Source: Desulfobacterales bacterium (GTDB lineage Bacteria; Desulfobacterota; Desulfobacteria; Desulfobacterales; JAAELO01). From it: a DNA stretch of 33,613 nt. The translations under genes were made by a program, and so were the position numbers. Below the pieces are notes generated by a model. The model did not search any database and was not told where the DNA came from. It saw only the letters and a program-made list of their open reading frames with translations. Below, piece by piece: positions 30,750 to 33,613 of the stretch. Position 1 is the first letter of the stretch; every line of letters starts with the position of its first letter. The stretch spans positions 1-33,613 of the forward strand of contig JAAELO010000261.1 of assembly GCA_024226555.1 (NCBI GenBank), in the 5' to 3' direction.

Positions 30750-31603
30750 TGGCATTAAAAATTAGAAATAAAGGTAGCAAACCAAAAGATTTAGATGAAT
30801 TTATTAACAGAGTTGATGAAAAGGTTAATCTAATAGGACATGATGAAAACATAGTTGTAATATCTATTAAAGATATAAAAAATAATCCTTATCAACCACG
30901 GAAGACAATTGATAATGAATCAATCAAAGAATTAGCTGCTTCTATTAAAGAAAAAAATCAGTTAACTCCAATTATTGTAAATAAGGATAATGTATTAGTT
31001 GCTGGCCAAAGAAGAATATTAGCTCTTAAATTATTAGGAAAAAATAAAGTAAAAGCTATAATTATAGATGTTTCTAAGAATGATATTATGGAAATATCAA
31101 TTATCGAAAATATACAAAGAGAAGATTTAAATTATATTGAAGAAGCAGAATCAATAAATAACTTAAGTGAAATAGGATATAGCAATGAAATAATATCTAA
31201 AAAAATAAGTAAAGATATAAAAAGAGTTTACGAATATATAAGCATTTCAAAGTTACCTGATGAAATCAAAAATTATTATAAATCTCAAAAGAAAATAAAA
31301 AAGACATTTATAAAATCGTTAATTAATAAAACATCATCATTACAATTAGATCTTTTCTATAAAGAAATTGGAAAAAAGAAATTAGAAAAAAAAGAACAAC
31401 AAAATATTAAACCATCTAAAAAAAATGGTTATAGAAGAAAATCGGAAATTTTAGTAGATAAATTTTCTAACACATCCTTAGAGATTGAAAAATTTGAAAC
31501 TAAATTAGATAAAGATGATCAATTTGACAAAAAGGAAATTTCAGAAATTAAAGATAGTTTAAAAATTCTTAGAGACAAAATTGATAAAATACTAATAAAA
31601 TAA
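30749..31603 (+). CDS. parB: ParB centromere-binding CTPase-like protein
   Basis: A 284-aa ParB/Spo0J-family protein. IKNNPYQPRKTID is the N-terminal motif, VLVAGQRRILALKLLG box I (usual GERR is GQRR), and ISIIENIQREDLNYIEEAES box II. An HTH-type region follows (YSNEIISKKISKDIKRVYEY) and a Lys-rich coiled-coil C-terminus. ATG overlaps the parA stop (taATG). The E-to-Q change in box I is notable because that motif binds CTP in characterised ParBs. Confidence 0.9.
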   Translation: MALKIRNKGSKPKDLDEFINRVDEKVNLIGHDENIVVISIKDIKNNPYQPRKTIDNESIKELAASIKEKNQLTPIIVNKDNVLVAGQRRILALKLLGKNKVKAIIIDVSKNDIMEISIIENIQREDLNYIEEAESINNLSEIGYSNEIISKKISKDIKRVYEYISISKLPDEIKNYYKSQKKIKKTFIKSLINKTSSLQLDLFYKEIGKKKLEKKEQQNIKPSKKNGYRRKSEILVDKFSNTSLEIEKFETKLDKDDQFDKKEISEIKDSLKILRDKIDKILIK

Positions 31604-31730
31604 TTTTTTATAACATCATTAATTAAGAAAACTCAATATTTCATTATATTTCTAAAACATTTAAAAACCAGTTCATATAAATATTAATATTTTTTACTTA
31701 TAAGATGTAGAATTATGATAAATTAAATAT

Positions 31731-31890
31731 CGCTCATATGGGTATACATAGTAGGAAAGCATTGTGAATAAAGCGACTACAGCATAACGCTCATTTGGTA
31801 ATTACATAACGCTCATTTGTGTATTCTTTTAAGCTCAATTGGGTATAAGATTTAGCTCATTTAGGTATAGCATTTCGCTTATATGGGTAT
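31731..31890 (+). repeat. iteron cluster with 22-bp spacing (probable replication origin)
   Basis: Six imperfect copies of GCTCATTTGGGTATA. The last five begin at 31789, 31811, 31833, 31855 and 31877, exactly 22 bp apart; the first lies at 31732. Two-turn phasing is typical of Rep_3-family origins. The surrounding AT-rich gene-free DNA (31604-31987) fits a melting region. No clear DnaA box was found. Confidence 0.8.
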
Positions 31891-31987
31891 TTATAATTCC
31901 TGAAACATAATGTATATAAGCTTTTAGAGGTTCCCTTAAAAGATAAAAGAATAAAAGAATAAAAGAAAATTAAGAATTATTTTTTTA

Positions 31988-33262
31988 TCAATTCTTTAAT
32001 TCTATCTCTAATATTTTTGATATAGGTTTTAGTTCTGATTTATTCAATTTTTTAATATTTTCAATAAATAAATCTATAAAAATTCTTTGGTTTGATCTAT
32101 TCCATTTTTTATTAAATGAATTTGTTGCATTATTTTCAATGAAAATTTTAAAATCACGTTTTTGTTTTTCTGTTAAATTATCTATTTTCGTTTCCTTAGA
32201 AGCAACTATCTTTTTATCTAATTCCTTTTCATCATTTCTTTTATCAATCTCTTTTTTATCTTTAACATTTTTTATAGCTTCTGAGTAACCTACTGGATCA
32301 CCATATTTTTCATTAATTAGACATTTATAAAAATATTTTGAGCTCTTTTTGGATATATCTGTCTTTTTTAATTCAACTAATTTTTCCTCAATCCATGTTT
32401 TCCAATGTTTTCCATTTATTTCTTTTCTAATTGTAATAATTTCATTAATTTGTTTTTGGTTAAGTTTTAATTCATTTTTAAGATTAAAAGATAAAGATTC
32501 ATCTTCTATAACTTTAGTCTCTTTATCAAATGGTAAATCTAATTGTTTATAGTCTTCATTCTTAGAAAAAGTAAATTTAATATGAGTAAATGATCTTCCG
32601 TACTTTCTATAAGGTTCAAAAGTAAAAACAATGTCAGTATGTGATTTAAAGTTTTTTTGAGCAACTTCAAGAACTCTCTTCTTAAATTTGCTCCATAGTC
32701 TATAGCTTTTCTTTACTCCTAAATGATTATAGAGATCTTCTAAAAGAAATTCTTTATAATAATAATCTTTTTGAAAATACTGTTTTAATATTTCATAAAG
32801 TCTTATTGAATAAGAAGATGTTATTCTCATAATAATTTCTAAGTTTAGTTTTGTAAAATTTCCTTTTAAATCCAATAAAAATTTTTTCATATCTTCAGAA
32901 AAACGAATTTCAATAAAACCTTTATTTGGTATGTATTTACATCTATCCAAAAATGGATACTTAAGCCACCCACCATCTTCTAAAGGAACTTTAATAATTT
33001 TATTCATCAAATTATCGGTTATTACATCTATAAGTTTTTCTTCTTTTCCAAATTCATTAATTTTTTTTCTGTATAAAGAACCAGATTTATTGATAATTTT
33101 ATTAACAGGAATTCTTTGCATTTGAAAAGATTTATCTTTTGTCGTTATTTGAGCTATAGCTAATGAAACTATTCTAAGTGAACTAACATCTAATTTTTTT
33201 ATTTGAGAATTAATTAAATCATTTGATTTTTTAATGATATTGTTCTCTTCAGAAATTTTCAT
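31988..33262 (-). CDS. Rep_3-family plasmid replication initiator
   Basis: A 424-aa initiator. It has tandem winged-helix architecture: residues ~1-120 (SQIKKLDVSSLRIVSLAIAQ) and ~135-235 with ITSSYSIRLYEILKQYF, EFLLEDLYNHLGV and YRLWSKFKKRVLEVAQKNF, the Rep_3 signature. A long charged extension beyond residue ~245 makes it larger than RepE/Pi-type proteins (~250-310 aa). Flanked by iterons on both sides, which it should bind. Confidence 0.88.
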   Translation of the reverse strand: MKISEENNIIKKSNDLINSQIKKLDVSSLRIVSLAIAQITTKDKSFQMQRIPVNKIINKSGSLYRKKINEFGKEEKLIDVITDNLMNKIIKVPLEDGGWLKYPFLDRCKYIPNKGFIEIRFSEDMKKFLLDLKGNFTKLNLEIIMRITSSYSIRLYEILKQYFQKDYYYKEFLLEDLYNHLGVKKSYRLWSKFKKRVLEVAQKNFKSHTDIVFTFEPYRKYGRSFTHIKFTFSKNEDYKQLDLPFDKETKVIEDESLSFNLKNELKLNQKQINEIITIRKEINGKHWKTWIEEKLVELKKTDISKKSSKYFYKCLINEKYGDPVGYSEAIKNVKDKKEIDKRNDEKELDKKIVASKETKIDNLTEKQKRDFKIFIENNATNSFNKKWNRSNQRIFIDLFIENIKKLNKSELKPISKILEIELKN

Positions 33263-33310
33263 CTTTATTCCTCCATTAGTATAATTATCCTAATAAAAGC
33301 ATAGTGTACC

Positions 33311-33338
33311 CATTGTGTCAATAATAAAATGACAATGT
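33311..33338 (-). promoter_or_regulatory. inverted repeat in the rep upstream region
   Basis: CATTGTGTCA (33311-33320) and TGACAATG (33330-33337) form a dyad with a 2-nt bulge, 50 bp ahead of the rep start. It is a likely rep autoregulatory operator. Confidence 0.45.
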
Positions 33339-33339
33339 G

Positions 33340-33373
33340 TATAGAAGGTGTGTACTTATAGAAGGTGTGTACT
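33340..33373. repeat. 17-bp tandem direct repeat upstream of rep
   Basis: TATAGAAGGTGTGTACT occurs twice head-to-tail (33340-33356, 33357-33373). It is unlike the iterons and could bind a second regulator of rep transcription. Confidence 0.7.
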
Positions 33374-33384
33374 AATAAAAAATA

Positions 33385-33437
33385 GTTATATCTATATGCA
33401 TAAAATATAATCAAATGTATAGATCAATATCTATAAT
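33385..33437 (+). promoter_or_regulatory. dyad promoter reading rightward through the iteron array
   Basis: GTTATAT (33385-33391), 13 nt, ATATAAT (33405-33411, one mismatch to ATATAAC), 20 nt, TATAAT (33432-33437). The spacing is identical to the other dyad promoters. Transcription would run through the 36-bp iterons and out of the window. Confidence 0.6.
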
Positions 33438-33458
33438 AATTATGAAATTAATAAAAAA

Positions 33459-33613
33459 CAGAAACGCTCATTTGGGTATAGTTGTGTAAAAAAACAGAAA
33501 CGCTCATTTGGGTATAGTTATGTAAAAAATCAGAAACGCTCATTTGGGTATAGTTATGTAAAAAATCAGAAACGCTCATTTGGGTATAGTTATGTAAAAA
33601 ATCAGAAACGCTC
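33459..33613 (+). repeat. 36-bp tandem iteron array, continuing past the window end
   Basis: Four full units and a partial fifth, with GAAACGCTC beginning at 33461, 33497, 33533, 33569 and 33605. Each contains CGCTCATTTGGGTATAGTT. They are nearly identical, unlike the degenerate 22-bp cluster. It is a Rep-binding array that could control copy number or incompatibility, or act as a second origin. The window ends inside the array. Confidence 0.85.

Noticed and set aside
32349-32552. 67-aa plus-strand ORF inside rep
   Set aside because: Antisense shadow of the initiator gene with Ser/Phe-rich composition typical of reversed Lys/Glu codons.
33461-33613. CRISPR-like array
   Set aside because: Period 36 bp with no unique spacers; it is a tandem iteron array whose core also occurs in the 22-bp cluster near rep.
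1-33613. Window as a complete circular plasmid
   Set aside because: The end (partial iteron) does not continue into the start sequence, and essential transfer genes are missing, so circular closure cannot be supported.

Overview
The window looks like part of a low-GC conjugative plasmid (or plasmid-like element) from a Gram-negative bacterium. It carries an iteron/Rep_3 replication module, ParA/ParB, an actin-type ParM, a plasmid primase, SSB, a tyrosine recombinase, and a long block of F-type (MPF_F) type IV secretion genes with periplasmic disulfide-handling proteins. Base composition is strongly AT-rich throughout, and TTG starts with good Shine-Dalgarno sites are common. I cannot name the host. 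A low-GC proteobacterial or Bdellovibrionota-like host is a guess only. No relaxase, oriT, or traC/B/K/E/V/G/H was found, so the transfer system is incomplete here.

Layout. (1) 1-1.8 kb: a small sigma-70-like protein, a convergent NusA-like protein (N-domain, S1, first KH) and a short unknown gene; the last two share a symmetric divergent promoter. (2) 1.8-4.0 kb: a structured leader, a compact CHC2/Toprim primase, an unknown gene, SSB and a strong terminator. (3) 4.0-19.5 kb: one apparently uninterrupted operon of parM, parR-like, DsbC-like, lytic transglycosylase, LMW phosphatase-like, coupling ATPase, traW, traN, traU (frameshifted at a C11 tract), trbC, a TraF-type S26 peptidase, traF, a thioredoxin-like gene, a second TraN-like gene, a PH-domain gene and small unknown genes. 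(4) 19.5-26.9 kb: cargo with unknown, frameshifted and truncated genes, a T5orf172 protein, a Rossmann-like protein and a membrane GAF-like protein. (5) 26.9-29.7 kb: sparse DNA with a small gene and its terminator, a tyrosine recombinase and a CI-like regulator, plus a decayed copy of the latter at 29.8 kb. (6) 29.9-33.6 kb: parAB behind a perfect 29-bp direct repeat, 22-bp-spaced iterons, a Rep_3 initiator, and a 36-bp tandem iteron array running off the window end.

Two regulatory patterns tie the regions together. First, the dyad GTTATAT-N13-ATATAAC lies exactly 20 nt upstream of a TATAAT box at five promoters: NusA-like (minus), the 1421 gene, the parM/tra operon, the 19695 secreted protein, and a rightward promoter beside the iterons (one mismatch). 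Second, a tandem-hairpin leader motif (CCC-loop-GGG followed by a second hairpin) recurs five times, and in two cases the second structure buries the Shine-Dalgarno of the next gene. A plasmid-borne transcription-elongation factor under the same promoter type as a ~15-kb transfer operon suggests a dedicated regulatory circuit; the link is inference.
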